Source: Acidimicrobiales bacterium (lineage in GTDB: Bacteria > Actinomycetota > Acidimicrobiia > Acidimicrobiales > RAAP-2). From it: 8,448 nucleotides of DNA. Below are positions 1 to 6,294 of this stretch, one piece after another; the stretch's first letter is position 1; each line of letters opens with the position of its first letter. Location: NCBI GenBank assembly GCA_017883125.1, contig JADGOD010000078.1, positions 1-8,448 of the forward strand, in the 5' to 3' direction. Below the pieces are notes generated by a model, which searched no databases, was not told the origin of the DNA, and worked only from the letters and a program-made list of their open reading frames with translations. The position numbers were made by a program, and so were the translations under genes.

Positions 1-337
1 CGGCGGGAGAGAGGAAGGGGTTCAGGATCCGCCGGTAGGCGAGCTGGTCGGGCGGGTCCATCTCGAGGAAGCCGCCGCCGTAGTCCGAGTTCACGTACGG
101 GATGCTGATGCCCTTGTAGACCGAGTCAGGATTGCCGAGCTCCCGGTAGGCGGAGAAGAGGTCTGGGCGCTTGTAGAAGGCGCTGACCTCGTCGAGACCG
201 GTCACGAACCAGTAGCCACCGTGGTTCTCGCTCCAGGCGACCGGGCACTTCTCCCGGACCTCGGCGGCGATCTCCATGCCGTGCTCGCGGTACTCCTTGG
301 AATGATGGTCGAAATCAACTACCAACTTCTCAGCCAT
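1..337 (-). CDS. Cytochrome P450, N-terminal part (gene runs off the left edge)
   Basis: The minus strand is open from an ATG at 337 to the window edge, giving 112 residues with no stop. The visible part resembles the N-terminal third of a soluble bacterial P450: a short lead, the segment CPVAWSENHGGYWFVTG (beta-1 region), then F-Y-K-R-P-D-L-F-S, and near residues 93-112 the helix-C motif MDPPDQLAYRRILNPFLSP. In many P450s this motif reads DPPxH; here the histidine position is Gln, which I recall from some actinobacterial P450s. The I-helix, ExxR and heme-Cys motifs lie outside the window. P450s use O2 and electrons from ferredoxin or flavodoxin partners to hydroxylate small molecules; no redox partner is visible. 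An upstream in-frame ATG at 343 is possible, but the Shine-Dalgarno spacing favours 337. Family is confident; substrate is unknown. Confidence 0.88.
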   Translation of the reverse strand, partial: MAEKLVVDFDHHSKEYREHGMEIAAEVREKCPVAWSENHGGYWFVTGLDEVSAFYKRPDLFSAYRELGNPDSVYKGISIPYVNSDYGGGFLEMDPPDQLAYRRILNPFLSPA

Positions 338-343
338 TGCCAT

Positions 344-350
344 CCCCCTT
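344..350 (-). promoter_or_regulatory. Shine-Dalgarno sequence deciding the P450 start
   Basis: On the minus strand AAGGGGG is followed directly by ATGGCAATG. The G-run abuts the first ATG (343) but lies six bases before the second (337). Six bases is normal spacing, so 337 is the preferred start. Confidence 0.6.
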
Positions 351-387
351 GAGAAACCGTCACCGGAACGGTGCCTCCCGCTTCGAG

Positions 388-393
388 ATCATA
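388..393 (-). promoter_or_regulatory. Possible -10 box for the P450 gene
   Basis: TATGAT on the minus strand is a good match to a sigma-70-type -10. It would place the transcript start near 381 and give a leader of about 44 bases. No convincing -35 lies 16-18 bases upstream. Between it and the gene is a small inverted repeat, CACCG-GAA-CGGTG (361-373). The remainder of the gap up to 594 shows nothing else. Confidence 0.25.
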
Positions 394-594
394 CCGAAGC
401 GAGCAGATCGGAGCTGTGCGGGCTATTTCGACGGAAGCGCTCATCGGTCTGAGTGCGCTCTTGGCCTGCTGGCGAGGCGCGGTGCGGAGACCGCCCCCAT
501 CTCGTCTCAGATCCGCTAGGTCGGTGGATCTCCGCCACCTCCACGAGCGCTCAGGTTTCGACCAGAGCGTTGTTGGAGGTGTGACCGATCACCA

Positions 595-1161
595 TCAAGG
601 GCAGTTCGCGCCCACCGGAAGCGGTTGGTAGGTCGCAGCCAAGAGCCACTGTGTCGATCCATGAGGGGTGGCGAAGAGGAAGACGTCGCCATGATGTCCC
701 ATACCGTCACCGAGGGTCCAATGGGGAACCAGACCCTGACCGACGCCGTTCGAGATGTCGTGGCGAATCCAGCCCTGACTGCCAAGGGTCTGCCCGACCT
801 CCGCTCGTAGAACCGGCTCGGATGTCAACCAGGTGAAGTTGGTGTCAACCCTCTCCTCACTCCAGCCTCCCGACACCTGCGGGTTGGAACACCCTGACGC
901 CCAAGAGGAGGGGATGGCGTGGGTGACGACCGAGGCTGCCGACGAGGGGGCGGCGAGTGGGACCTTCTCGAGCTTCTGCATCATCGATTCGCGCCGTTCG
1001 CCGCCCGGGTGTGAAGCAGCCATCAGAACGAAGAACAGGCCGACGACCACAATGCCTACGAAAGCGATGAGAGCTACGCGAGCTGGCCACCGAGGTTGTG
1101 AGACCCCATGATCTTCCGGGGGTCTCCTGGCCGTCAGGGACCTCTCGAGCGATGGGCTCAC
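595..1161 (-). CDS. Single-pass membrane protein of unknown function
   Basis: The protein has 188 residues. A short Arg-rich cytoplasmic N-terminus (1-28) is followed by one strongly hydrophobic segment at about 28-49 (VALIAFVGIVVVGLFFVLM). A domain of about 135 residues then follows that should lie outside the membrane. It contains only two cysteines, Cys91 near its start and Cys187 next to the C-terminus; they could form a disulfide (inference). I do not recognise the family. The W-rich pattern (SGGWSEERVDTNFTWLTS, then GSQGWIRHD, then STQWLLAATYQP) resembles small secreted actinobacterial proteins of unknown function. The start is GTG at 1161, overlapping the TGA of the upstream yjdM by four bases (GTGA). 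No other in-frame start precedes the membrane segment, so coupling to yjdM is likely. It ends about 260 bases before the P450. Confidence 0.75.
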   Translation of the reverse strand: MSPSLERSLTARRPPEDHGVSQPRWPARVALIAFVGIVVVGLFFVLMAASHPGGERRESMMQKLEKVPLAAPSSAASVVTHAIPSSWASGCSNPQVSGGWSEERVDTNFTWLTSEPVLRAEVGQTLGSQGWIRHDISNGVGQGLVPHWTLGDGMGHHGDVFLFATPHGSTQWLLAATYQPLPVGANCP

Positions 1162-1505
1162 GCCTTCTTCATGATGCTCGACTTCAGGTACAACGGTCCA
1201 AAGCCATCAACCTTGGCTTCGACGTCGTGGCCACCGGGCCCGGGCACGAGCCGGATGTTGCTCACTCGCGTCCCAACCTTCAAGGTCTTCGAGCTGCCCT
1301 TGACCTTCATGTCTTTGACGATTGTGACGGTGTCGCCATCGGCGAGGATGTTGCCCACCGCGTCACGAATCACCCCCTCAGCTGCAGGGGACTCCGACTC
1401 GTCACCGACAACCCATTCGAACGCGCACTCCGGACAGATCAGCAACGTACCCATCGGGTAGGTGTTGACACAGTGGCATTGCGGGCACGGGGGCAGTTCG
1501 TCCAT
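1158..1505 (-). CDS. yjdM: Zinc-ribbon protein YjdM (old name PhnA)
   Basis: The protein has 115 residues, close to the usual length of about 110. The N-terminal zinc ribbon is CPQC (Cys7, Cys10) paired with CPEC (Cys24, Cys27), with an extra Cys12. The C-terminal small beta domain (about 44-113) carries the family signatures DGDTVTIVKDMKVKGSS, SNIRLV and DGFGPLYLKS. These match my memory of E. coli YjdM almost position for position. The protein was named PhnA from its place near the phosphonate operon, but it is not phosphonoacetate hydrolase and its molecular role is unsettled. No phosphonate gene is visible here, which argues against a phosphonate role in this organism. It overlaps the downstream membrane-protein gene by GTGA. 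The ATG at 1505 lacks a Shine-Dalgarno and may be leaderless. Confidence 0.93.
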   Translation of the reverse strand: MDELPPCPQCHCVNTYPMGTLLICPECAFEWVVGDESESPAAEGVIRDAVGNILADGDTVTIVKDMKVKGSSKTLKVGTRVSNIRLVPGPGGHDVEAKVDGFGPLYLKSSIMKKA

Positions 1506-1511
1506 CCAACA

Positions 1512-1517
1512 ACTGTA
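1512..1517 (-). promoter_or_regulatory. Possible -10 box of a leaderless yjdM transcript
   Basis: TACAGT on the minus strand fits the actinobacterial TANNNT -10 pattern and ends six bases before the yjdM ATG. That spacing places transcription initiation at the start codon. The lack of any G-rich ribosome site there agrees. No clear -35 was found. The rest of the gap to the thioesterase stop (1506-1676) shows nothing else. Confidence 0.35.
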
Positions 1518-1676
1518 GTGAGAATCCTCGCCACAACGTATCGTCGGTCATCGCTCCCGCACCCATCTGGGGTGCCCGACCGAGTTGTCGACTCCGGATG
1601 AGGAGGTCGGGCTCTGTCATCCCATCAGCAGGGTTGCCTCAGGGCTTGCCCGGGGCAGTGCCGCGTCGAGAGCCGA

Positions 1677-2465
1677 TCACTCCGCTCCCTTGTAGACGTG
1701 TGCGATCTGGCTCTGGGTCACCACTCCGAGCGGGCCCTCGAGGTCGCGCAGCCGGGTGACAGCCAGGCCGATGCCCGCATCGCTCACGTTCCCTGTCGCT
1801 TCGAGGCAGAACCACGGCCCCACAGGTGCTCGGAACAGCGTCACGTTGACGTCGACGTTGATCAGGGCCATGCCAGATCCCGGAGCCACGGCCTGAGACA
1901 GCGCTGAGCCGAAGTCGGCGACCGCCAGCAGCTGTGCCAGCCCGCTCGGGGTCTCACCGGCGATGACAGGCCCGTGCAGGCGGAGCCACGCCACGGATGG
2001 GCCCGGCAGGTTGTAGCCGCCCTCGACGATCCGGTGCTCGACGGCGTCTCGGTGGAAGACCAGCGCCTCCCCAGGCCTGTGGTCGGGCCAGGTGATGGGT
2101 GCCAGGCAATCAGGCGCGGTGGGCGGGACGTCCTTGCTGGCGATGGTCGAGATCGGTTCGCCGCGCAGCAGGAGCGCCTTCGCCGCCACACAGCGACCCG
2201 ACGGGGAATGGAGCTCGATGGTGAGGTGCGAGATCCTCCGGCTCAGCGTTCGGCGTGTCATGACGATCGTGAGCGGCTCGATCGGGACGGGCCGCTCGAG
2301 ATCGATCTGGATCCCGGCCACGTGCTCACCCTCGCCAGCCTCGGCTGCGACCACTCCTCCGATGAGAGCACTCGGCGGTCCCCCGTGCAACGCGTCCGGA
2401 CGCCACGGACCGGTCGAGAGCAGGGTCGGGGAGTAGTGCTCGCCACGGCGCTCGAAGAGGGCCAT
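1677..2465 (-). CDS. Acyl-CoA thioesterase, double-hotdog (TesB/4HBT_3-like)
   Basis: The protein has 262 residues, a normal length for the double-hotdog thioesterase-like family, which hydrolyses acyl-CoA to acid and CoA. The opening region SPTLLSTGPWRPDALHGGPP (12-31) is the typical entry into the first hotdog, with the HGGPPSAL helix at 27-34. Strands then follow (LTIVMTRRTLSRRISHLTIE). The second hotdog has the helix ADFGSALSQAV (183-193) and the paired strands INVDVNVTLFRAPVGPWFCL, ending in GPLGVVTQSQIAHV. I chose ATG 2465 over the upstream GTG at 2537 because GAGG lies five bases before it and the family starts near MALFERRGEHY. Substrate chain length cannot be read. It is the next gene upstream of yjdM, but a 171-base gap argues against strict co-transcription. 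Confidence 0.8.
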   Translation of the reverse strand: MALFERRGEHYSPTLLSTGPWRPDALHGGPPSALIGGVVAAEAGEGEHVAGIQIDLERPVPIEPLTIVMTRRTLSRRISHLTIELHSPSGRCVAAKALLLRGEPISTIASKDVPPTAPDCLAPITWPDHRPGEALVFHRDAVEHRIVEGGYNLPGPSVAWLRLHGPVIAGETPSGLAQLLAVADFGSALSQAVAPGSGMALINVDVNVTLFRAPVGPWFCLEATGNVSDAGIGLAVTRLRDLEGPLGVVTQSQIAHVYKGAE

Positions 2466-2816
2466 TCCTGCCTCGCCGCTGCTCACGCCACCGTCACCTC
2501 CAAGTGCCTCCTCAGGGGTGGCGACCAACCGAGGCACCCCTCGATCTCGACACGGTAGCGCCGCGCGACGCCGGCGGAGCGCGGAAGGGATGAGGTGGGC
2601 GCCGACAACCGTGAGCTGTCTCGAGGCGCGGCCGTCGGTCTGGCACGATCCGTGGGCGCTGTGGGGAGGTCGATCCCGCGGCTTGGCAGGTCAGGGATGC
2701 ACAGTGGATCCCAGCCGCCTCCGCTTGCGGATGACCATGAGGCCACACCGGCAGCTCACGCGACCCCGCGGGAAGCGACTCCGGCGGGGACCCGTCATCT
2801 CGATCGGGTCGATCGA
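2466..2816. other. Stretch of about 350 bases without a convincing gene
   Basis: Short frames on both strands are open here, including a minus-strand frame at 2483-2746. All are rich in Arg, Pro and Ser, lack a ribosome site and show no family resemblance, as expected of chance frames in GC-rich DNA. The minus-strand frame ends in RRYRVEIEGCLGW, which looks slightly protein-like, so a decayed small gene is possible but unproven. A hairpin lies at 2789-2810. No tRNA-like cloverleaf was seen. Confidence 0.5.
2789..2810 (-). terminator. Possible terminator hairpin after the 37-residue gene
   Basis: GACCCG, a ten-base loop and CGGGTC form a perfect 6-bp stem. It lies seven bases beyond the stop codon of the small lysine-rich gene on the minus strand. 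There is no T-run, so it may act weakly or only stabilise the 3' end. Confidence 0.35.
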
Positions 2817-2930
2817 TTAGGGGATCAGGCCGTGGCCCTTCTCAGCCTTGTCCTTCTTGGCTTGGCGCTTCTCCTTCAGCGTCTTGCCGGACTTCTTCGA
2901 AACGGCCTTTCGGGGTGACTTGTCGCTCAT
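2817..2930 (-). CDS. 37-residue lysine-rich basic protein, unknown function
   Basis: The protein starts MSDKSPRKAVSKKSGKTLKE and contains 11 Lys and 2 Arg among 37 residues, with no hydrophobic segment or cysteine. The frame stays open upstream to 3065, but ATG 2930 is clearly the start: AAAGGGGG lies five bases before it on the minus strand, and the residues above it look non-coding. Short proteins of the form MSDKSPRxxxxKKSGKxLKEKRxxKK recur in actinobacterial genomes as hypotheticals (from memory, not checked). The charge and helix-forming KEKRQAKKDKAEK stretch suggest a nucleic-acid or ribosome-associated role, but that is inference. It is divergent from the short-chain dehydrogenase gene, with 249 bases between them. 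Confidence 0.7.
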   Translation of the reverse strand: MSDKSPRKAVSKKSGKTLKEKRQAKKDKAEKGHGLIP

Positions 2931-3132
2931 GTCGGCCCCCTTTCCTGTCCGCACCGTACCCTGGATGTTCGCAGACCGGCCGGCAGGTCGGCTCGAGGCC
3001 ACCTCCGGACTGGGGATCCCAACCCCGGGCCTCCGGCGGATGTCTGGTCCGAAGTCCCAGTTCAAACCACGGCGGGGACCGTTGCCCCCCAGGGGGTACG
3101 AAAGGTCGCTGGCCCGGCGACGACGGTGTCGC

Positions 3133-3138
3133 TACAGT
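3133..3138 (+). promoter_or_regulatory. Possible -10 box for the short-chain dehydrogenase gene
   Basis: TACAGT, the same hexamer as before yjdM, lies 41 bases before the start codon. It would give a leader of roughly 35 bases. The best partner 17 bases upstream (TGGCCC at 3110) is poor as a -35. Confidence 0.3.
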
Positions 3139-3179
3139 CCCTCACACACCGGGACACCACTCACGAAAGCAGGCAGCCG

Positions 3180-3989
3180 ATGGATCTCCAACTGACAGGC
3201 AAGCGCGCACTGGTCACCGGCAGCAGCTCTGGCATCGGGGTGGGCATCGCTCGTCTCCTCGCCGACGAGGGTGCGCTGGTGGTGGTCACCGGTCGAAACG
3301 AGGAGCGGACCGCCAAGGTCGCCTCCGATCTCTCCGAGCGAGGTGCCACCGTGGTGTCCGCCCTCGGCGACCTCTCGACCGACGAGGGTGCCGACCACGT
3401 GGCGAGCGTGGCGCTCGAGGCCTTCGGGGGCATCGACATCCTGATCAACAACGCCGGCGGCGGCTACGAGGGAGAGAGCCTGTCGTGGTTCGACGTGCCT
3501 CTCGACGAGTGGGCGGCAACCTTCCAGAAGAACGTCGTCGCCGCCGGGCGCCTCATCCACCACCTCGTGCCCGGCATGAAGGAGCGAGGCTGGGGTCGGG
3601 TCATCCAGATCTCGAGTGGAGCCGGCATGATCCCGACCTCGGCGCAGCCGGACTACGGCCCGTCGAAGGCCGCACTGGTCAACCTCTCGATGGGCCTCTC
3701 GAAGGCGCTGGCATCGACCGGTGTCACCGTGAACACCGTCTCGCCCGGGATGATCATGACGGAGGGCGTCATGGACTTCCTTCGATTCTTCGCCGACAAG
3801 CGGGGCTGGGGCGACGACACTGATCGTGCGGCCGAGTACGTGCTCAAGGGCTGCGGGCAGACCGTCAACCGGATCGGCCAGGTCGAGGACGTCGCCTTCG
3901 CGGTGGCCATGCTGGTCAGCCCCCTCGGAGGCTTCATGAACGGCATCAACATCCACCTCGACGGCGGTGGCACGGCGTCGATCTACTGA
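3180..3989 (+). CDS. Classical short-chain dehydrogenase/reductase
   Basis: The protein has 269 residues and a full classical SDR fold. The nucleotide-binding motif TGSSSGIG is at 13-20 and NNAG at 90-93. The catalytic set is Ser146, Tyr159 and Lys163 (ISSGAG, then YGPSK), with SPGMIMT at 188-194 following the last Rossmann strand. The C-terminal GFMNGINIHLDGGGTASIY matches the family's usual ending. Such enzymes interconvert alcohols and ketones with NAD(P)H; the substrate is not readable. Arg39 just after beta-2 (VVVTGRN), with no acidic residue there, suggests NADP(H) preference (inference). The open frame extends upstream to 3126, but ATG 3180 begins exactly at the conserved MDLQLTGKRALVTG. 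A weak AGCAGG lies about six bases before it. The gene converges on the alcohol dehydrogenase, suggesting independent transcription. Confidence 0.94.
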   Translation: MDLQLTGKRALVTGSSSGIGVGIARLLADEGALVVVTGRNEERTAKVASDLSERGATVVSALGDLSTDEGADHVASVALEAFGGIDILINNAGGGYEGESLSWFDVPLDEWAATFQKNVVAAGRLIHHLVPGMKERGWGRVIQISSGAGMIPTSAQPDYGPSKAALVNLSMGLSKALASTGVTVNTVSPGMIMTEGVMDFLRFFADKRGWGDDTDRAAEYVLKGCGQTVNRIGQVEDVAFAVAMLVSPLGGFMNGINIHLDGGGTASIY

Positions 3990-3996
3990 TGCCGTC

Positions 3997-4011
3997 GATG
4001 CTCCGAGCATC
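3997..4011. terminator. Small hairpin between convergent dehydrogenase genes
   Basis: GATGCT-CCG-AGCATC makes a perfect 6-bp stem with a 3-base loop. It lies in the 46-base gap between the SDR stop and the stop of the convergent alcohol dehydrogenase. It could serve both directions, but there is no T-run and the stem is short. Confidence 0.35.
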
Positions 4012-4035
4012 ATCCTGCGGTGCTGGTGGACCCCG

Positions 4036-5082
4036 CTAGCTCTGATGGGGCACGACGACAGCACGCCCCGAGAGCTCGCCTGATTCGAGCCTCCTGTAGG
4101 CCTCGAGCGCGTCGTCCATAGAGAAGAGCTCGACGTCGGGACGGATCTGACCTGCTCGATACATCGCGACGACGTCGTGGAGGTCCGCGATCGTCCCCCA
4201 GTACGTGTTCGAGATCGTCGATTCGTACGGGGCGGTGAAGAAGGACCACTCGGTGGCGCCGTTGGCGATGCCGACGACCGTGAGGCGGCCGCCCTGGGCC
4301 ATCGACGCCTGCGCTGCCTTGATCGTCGGGGTGACGCCGACGAAGTCGAACGCCGCGTCGACGCCGCGCCCACCGGCGAGCGCGCGGATCTCGGCGACCT
4401 GATCCTCGCCGCCCGCCACGGTGACCGCGCCATTCGCCTCGGCCCGTCTCATCGCGTCGGGTTTGGTATCGGTGGCGATCACGGTTGCACCAGTGAGCGC
4501 GGTGAGGATCTGGACCGCCATCTGACCGAGGCCACCGAGACCGATCACCAGTGCGAACTTGCCGCCACCACCAAGGTTCGGGAGGGAGTTCTTGATGGCG
4601 TGGTACGAGGTCAGGGCGGCGTCGCTCAGCGGTGCGGCAGCGACCGGGTCGGCGTCGCCCAGGGGCACGAGGTTGCGCGCTGGGACCACCACGTACTCGG
4701 CCATGCCACCGTCTCGCCCGAGTCCGAGCCCCATGTACGGCATGGATGCGGCGTTCTCGCAGTAGGTGTCCTGGCCGAGCGAGCACGGCTTGCAGCGGCC
4801 ACAGCCGATCGGGCCGTAGACGAGATAGGCGTCGCCGATTCTGAGCCCGCTGACGCCCGCACCGAGCTCCTCGATCCAGCCGGAGTTCTCGTGGCCCAGG
4901 ACGAACCCCGGTGCCAGGGAGACTGGCGAGGTTGCGGTGAACTCCTTGTAGATCGCCACGTCGGAGTGGCACGCTCCGGCGCCGGCGACCTTCAACAGGA
5001 CCTCACCGGGACCCGGAACGGGGCGCTCGACCTCGTGGAGTGAGGGAAACGTCTCGTAATCGGTGAATACGACGGCACGCAC
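4036..5082 (-). CDS. Zinc-dependent alcohol dehydrogenase, NAD(P)-binding
   Basis: The protein has 348 residues, typical of medium-chain zinc alcohol dehydrogenases. Catalytic zinc ligands appear as Cys38 (GACHSD), His64-Glu65 (GHEN) and Asp154 (PLSDAALTSYHA). The structural zinc has the full four-cysteine set Cys94, Cys97, Cys100 and Cys108. The Rossmann motif GLGGLG is at 181-186, and Asp205 at the end of beta-2 indicates NAD preference. Overall it closely resembles the secondary alcohol dehydrogenase ADH-A of Rhodococcus ruber, as I recall its sequence, including APLSDAALTSYHAI and the FDFVG and YWGT segments. It likely interconverts a secondary or aryl alcohol and its ketone or aldehyde. 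The start codon is GTG, preceded by AGGGAG five bases upstream. It lies 114 bases downstream of the crotonase on the same strand, so the two may share a transcript. Confidence 0.95.
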   Translation of the reverse strand: MRAVVFTDYETFPSLHEVERPVPGPGEVLLKVAGAGACHSDVAIYKEFTATSPVSLAPGFVLGHENSGWIEELGAGVSGLRIGDAYLVYGPIGCGRCKPCSLGQDTYCENAASMPYMGLGLGRDGGMAEYVVVPARNLVPLGDADPVAAAPLSDAALTSYHAIKNSLPNLGGGGKFALVIGLGGLGQMAVQILTALTGATVIATDTKPDAMRRAEANGAVTVAGGEDQVAEIRALAGGRGVDAAFDFVGVTPTIKAAQASMAQGGRLTVVGIANGATEWSFFTAPYESTISNTYWGTIADLHDVVAMYRAGQIRPDVELFSMDDALEAYRRLESGELSGRAVVVPHQS

Positions 5083-5196
5083 AATGGCTCCCTACCGTTG
5101 CTCTCGACGGGGGACCCTGCTCAAGCCCTCCCTCGTGCTCACGGTAACAGCGGGCCGTCGCTCGGAGGGGGTCGCCTTCGAGCCGCTTCACACGAC

Positions 5197-5937
5197 TCAG
5201 CTCTGACGGTCACCCCGGAACGGGCCGATGGTCTCTTGGAGCCGGAGTCCCTCATCGCTCTCGCGCAGGAGCGCCAGCCGCACCGCCTCGGTCCGACCCG
5301 AGCGGATCAGGCGCTTCGCCGCACCCACGGCCTCCGGGGCGAGCTCGGCGATCCCCCTGGCGAGTGACATCGCGACGTCATGGACGGAGCCGGTGGCATG
5401 GCAGCTGGTGGCGAGGCCGATGGTCACCGCCTCGGATCCACCCACCCAGCGGGACGTGAGCAGGAGCTCGGCGGCACGTTGCGGTCCGATGAGAAGAGGC
5501 AGCAGATAGCTGCTGCCTGCTTCAGGAGCGATCCCGATCTCGGTGAACGGCATCCTGATGCGGACGTCCTCGGCGACCAGCACGAGGTCGCAGTGCAGGA
5601 GGATCGTCGCTCCAAAGCCCACGGCAGCACCGTGCACGGCGGCGATCAGGGGCTTGCCCATCGCCATGAGCGACTCGAGCAGAGCACCGAAGGCGTCCCC
5701 CAGGTCGCCCCGACCCTCCGCATCGGCCGGCATGACCTTGAGATCAACACCGCTCGAGAACGCACGTCCGGCGCCCCGCAGCACGACGGCTCGTACGTCG
5801 TGATCACGGTCCGCGTCATCGAGCACTGCGGAGAGCAGCCGATAGGAGTCACCGGTGAACGCGTTGAGTCGCTCAGGACGGTTCAGGGTGATGATCCGGA
5901 CGTGAGACTCGTCTCGCACCAGAACGGGGTCGTCCAT
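5197..5937 (-). CDS. Crotonase-fold protein, probable enoyl-CoA isomerase rather than hydratase
   Basis: The protein has 246 residues and a complete crotonase fold. It opens with VRIITLNRPERLNAF. The oxyanion-hole segments are AFSSGVDLK and HGAAVGFGATILLHCD. The two glutamates used by enoyl-CoA hydratase appear missing: the first position is Thr111 (GATIL instead of GCELA) and the second aligns with Phe131. The segment PFTEIGIAPEAGSSYLLP matches the eukaryotic delta3,delta2-enoyl-CoA isomerase pattern (PFSxLGxxPEGxSS), whose single catalytic Glu corresponds to Glu139 here. Isomerase activity on 3-enoyl-CoA is therefore more likely than hydration (inference from alignment by eye). ATG 5937 is preferred because GGAG and GGAGG lie before it; ATG 5955, six residues longer, lacks a ribosome site. 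It probably acts upstream of, and with, the alcohol dehydrogenase. Confidence 0.9.
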   Translation of the reverse strand: MDDPVLVRDESHVRIITLNRPERLNAFTGDSYRLLSAVLDDADRDHDVRAVVLRGAGRAFSSGVDLKVMPADAEGRGDLGDAFGALLESLMAMGKPLIAAVHGAAVGFGATILLHCDLVLVAEDVRIRMPFTEIGIAPEAGSSYLLPLLIGPQRAAELLLTSRWVGGSEAVTIGLATSCHATGSVHDVAMSLARGIAELAPEAVGAAKRLIRSGRTEAVRLALLRESDEGLRLQETIGPFRGDRQS

Positions 5938-6190
5938 GTTCTCCGAGACCTCCATTCAAGCGGTGTTGCCCTGGTGGGCACACCGGCTGCGACCGACGCT
6001 CGACCCGATCCGACCCTCGTGTGATCGAGCACCTCTCCCAGATCCGCCATCGAGCGACGTCGATCGCACGGCCCTCCGAGGGGGGGCGGTCGTCGTGAGG
6101 GTGGTCGGAGCTCTCATCTGGACTCCACCATATGACTCCAAGCAGACCCTCGGGGCCTCCGTCTCCCGAGCCCATCCGACCGCCGGATCC

Positions 6191-6224
6191 AGGTGCACAT
6201 GTGCAGATGCACCTACGAGGTGCA
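6191..6224. repeat. Stacked inverted repeats built on AGGTGCA
   Basis: AGGTGCA (6191-6197), its complement TGCACCT (6208-6214) and AGGTGCA again (6218-6224) lie in 34 bases. The middle copy can pair with the left copy (10-base loop) or the right copy (3-base loop), but not both. The perfect 12-base palindrome TGCACATGTGCA (6194-6205) is embedded as well. This may be a transcription-factor site cluster or a pair of alternative RNA hairpins; it sits about 70 bases before the repeat-protein start. Confidence 0.55.
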
Positions 6225-6239
6225 AGCAGGTGGACTGCG

Positions 6240-6260
6240 AGATTCGATGACGCTGAATCT
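6240..6260. repeat. Inverted repeat AGATTC-N9-GAATCT
   Basis: The 6-base arms are perfect and separated by nine bases, 34 bases before the repeat-protein start. The geometry suits a dimeric regulator's operator or a weak leader hairpin. No known regulator's consensus is recognised. Confidence 0.4.
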
Positions 6261-6294
6261 GTTGGAAAAAGGGGGGTGAGCGCACGATGAACAC

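Larger units (their letters stand above)
5956..6294. other. Non-coding gap of about 340 bases between divergent genes
   Basis: This gap separates the crotonase (minus) from the anchored repeat protein (plus) and should hold both promoters, but no clear -35/-10 pair was found. The left two thirds show only a 7-base direct repeat, GACTCCA, at 6121-6127 and 6134-6140. The right third is dense in inverted repeats, listed separately. A G-run (6271-6276) after five A residues lies 18 bases before the plus-strand start. Open frames across the gap are antisense extensions of the repeat-protein gene. Confidence 0.55.

Noticed and set aside
1402..1620. 72-residue minus-strand frame upstream of yjdM
   Set aside because: It overlaps the yjdM zinc-ribbon coding sequence in another frame, and its residues resemble no family.
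2518..2820. 100-residue plus-strand frame
   Set aside because: It is Arg-rich, without a ribosome site or motif, and lies across the non-coding stretch and the terminator-like hairpin.
2931..3065. N-terminal extension of the lysine-rich protein
   Set aside because: The open frame continues upstream, but the ribosome site sits exactly before ATG 2930 and the extension looks like promoter DNA.
3132..4433. Long 433-residue open frame on the minus strand
   Set aside because: It runs antisense across the clear SDR and overlaps the alcohol dehydrogenase in another frame. Its composition is Arg/Ser/Ala-rich with no motif, as expected of a shadow in GC-rich DNA.
4010..4972. 320-residue minus-strand frame
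   Set aside because: It shares the alcohol dehydrogenase bases in a different frame. The enzyme frame has all zinc and NAD motifs, while this one has none.
6191..6260. CRISPR array or phage attachment site
   Set aside because: The repeats are only seven bases, alternate in orientation and are not regularly spaced. No integrase or Cas gene is present.
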